This document shows, piece by piece, positions 63,466-64,000 of a stretch of DNA of 64,000 nucleotides. The stretch spans positions 496,001 to 560,000 of the forward strand of contig CANGBX010000001.1 of the NCBI GenBank assembly GCA_947452455.1, read 5' to 3'. The translations under genes and the position numbers were made by a program. Every line of letters begins with the position of its first letter. Position 1 is the first letter of the stretch. The notes beneath the pieces were generated by a model. That model saw nothing but the letters and a program-made list of their open reading frames with translations. It was not told the origin of the DNA and ran no database searches. Source of the stretch: Beijerinckiaceae bacterium (GTDB lineage: Bacteria; Pseudomonadota; Alphaproteobacteria; Rhizobiales; Beijerinckiaceae).

Positions 63466-64000
63466 ATGATGAAACGCCATATTTTGGGACTGGGGCTTGC
63501 CATGTTAGCGGCGACGACGACTTCAGCAAGCGCACAGGAAAAGACGCATACGATTGATCGTTTGGTCGCCCATGTTTCGACAGTGCCTGCTATCGCTGGA
63601 AAGCCGATTGATCTCTTCGTGCGCGAGAAAGTGCCTGAGTCCATTTTCAAGCGCGCGGATGGCAAAGCACCGTCAGGCAAAGTCGTGCTGATGGTGCATG
63701 GCGGCTATTCGCCGTCCACGCTTGCCTTCGATGTGCCGTTCAAAAATTATTCCTGGATGGATTATCTGGCGCAGCGTGGCTATGACGTCTTTGCGATGGA
63801 TATGACGGGCTATGGCCGCTCTGGTCATCCGATGATGGATGATCCCTGCAATCTGGATCCCAAGCAGCAGGACTTGCTCGTTCCCAAAAATTTGCCTGCC
63901 AAATGCGACCCCAAATATAAGTTCGAACTCGTCAACAGTGACAGCGAGAGCGATGATATCAATGCGGTTGTTGATTACATCCGCAAGCTTCGCGGCGTCG
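63466..64000 (+). CDS. Exported alpha/beta hydrolase, 3' end beyond the window
   Basis: The frame runs open from ATG 63466 (or the adjacent ATG 63469) to the window end, about 178 residues without a stop. It begins with a signal peptide (MMKRHILGLGLAMLA... ending SASAQ near 24), then KVVLMVHGGYSPS, the oxyanion-loop strand, and MDMTGYGRSG, the usual alpha/beta-hydrolase start. The nucleophile elbow lies beyond the edge. GGGGAGGGG precedes the start. It could be a lipase, esterase or haloalkane-type enzyme in the periplasm. Confidence 0.85.
   Translation, partial: MMKRHILGLGLAMLAATTTSASAQEKTHTIDRLVAHVSTVPAIAGKPIDLFVREKVPESIFKRADGKAPSGKVVLMVHGGYSPSTLAFDVPFKNYSWMDYLAQRGYDVFAMDMTGYGRSGHPMMDDPCNLDPKQQDLLVPKNLPAKCDPKYKFELVNSDSESDDINAVVDYIRKLRGV

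Overview
The window is ordinary chromosomal DNA of an alphaproteobacterium, most likely of the order Hyphomicrobiales (Rhizobiales). The evidence is the DUF2865 protein, the infA-maf-yacG-tRNA-Phe block, a class II DAHP synthase, the paired psd-pssA genes, rhizobial-type palindromic repeats, and a moderately high GC content with dense, often 1-4 bp overlapping genes. I could not assign a genus. There is no prophage, insertion sequence, integrase, rRNA or CRISPR array; the only classic accessory module is a hicAB toxin-antitoxin pair.

Region 1-9.6 kb: the end of a TRAP transporter locus (dctQ, cut by the window edge), a DMT permease with moaA, an L,D-transpeptidase, tRNA-Val, an AT-richer B12-binding regulator of the PpaA/AerR type, a small exported protein, and a four-gene operon with two ornithine cyclodeaminase paralogues flanking a Bug/TctC receptor and a YeiH-type permease.

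Region 9.9-29.3 kb: mostly housekeeping. It holds a lipoprotein, a proteasome-like Ntn hydrolase whose best start is a TTG directly before the predicted catalytic Thr, gph, rpiA, a DUF2059 protein, gor, class II DAHP synthase, a collapsed DOPA-dioxygenase pseudogene, nadE, gltX, DUF2865, cysS (with a possible Cys-codon leader peptide), a GNAT gene with cimA, a LOG-family hydrolase, a LysM protein and an ATM1-type ABC exporter.

Region 29.3-36.1 kb: one overlapping operon encoding a DUF2126/transglutaminase protein, a circularly permuted ATP-grasp/alpha-E fusion and a second transglutaminase. This is the best candidate for a poorly described system: it looks like a peptide-ligation and amide-chemistry pathway of unknown product.

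Region 36.3-42.4 kb: phosphatidylserine/phosphatidylethanolamine synthesis (psd-pssA), infA-maf-yacG-tRNA-Phe, hicAB with a 26-bp perfect palindrome over its promoter and start codon, an exported peroxiredoxin and an exported metallophosphoesterase.

Region 42.4-51.3 kb: catabolism. A ligB-ligA ring-cleavage dioxygenase with an alpha/beta hydrolase is followed by a urate-degradation island: puuD-allA-allE on one strand, and a LysR regulator, uraH, uraD and an NCS2 purine permease on the other. Together they import urate and oxidise it, convert 5-hydroxyisourate and OHCU to allantoin, and process ureidoglycine and ureidoglycolate. The allantoinase and allantoate-hydrolysing steps are not in the window.

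Region 51.3-64 kb: a tripartite RND efflux operon with two permeases (outer-membrane factor, adaptor, permease, permease, plus a 42-residue membrane peptide, all joined by identical 4-bp overlaps), a GlcD-type FAD oxidoreductase coupled to an orphan phoB, an isochorismatase-family hydrolase and the start of an exported alpha/beta hydrolase.
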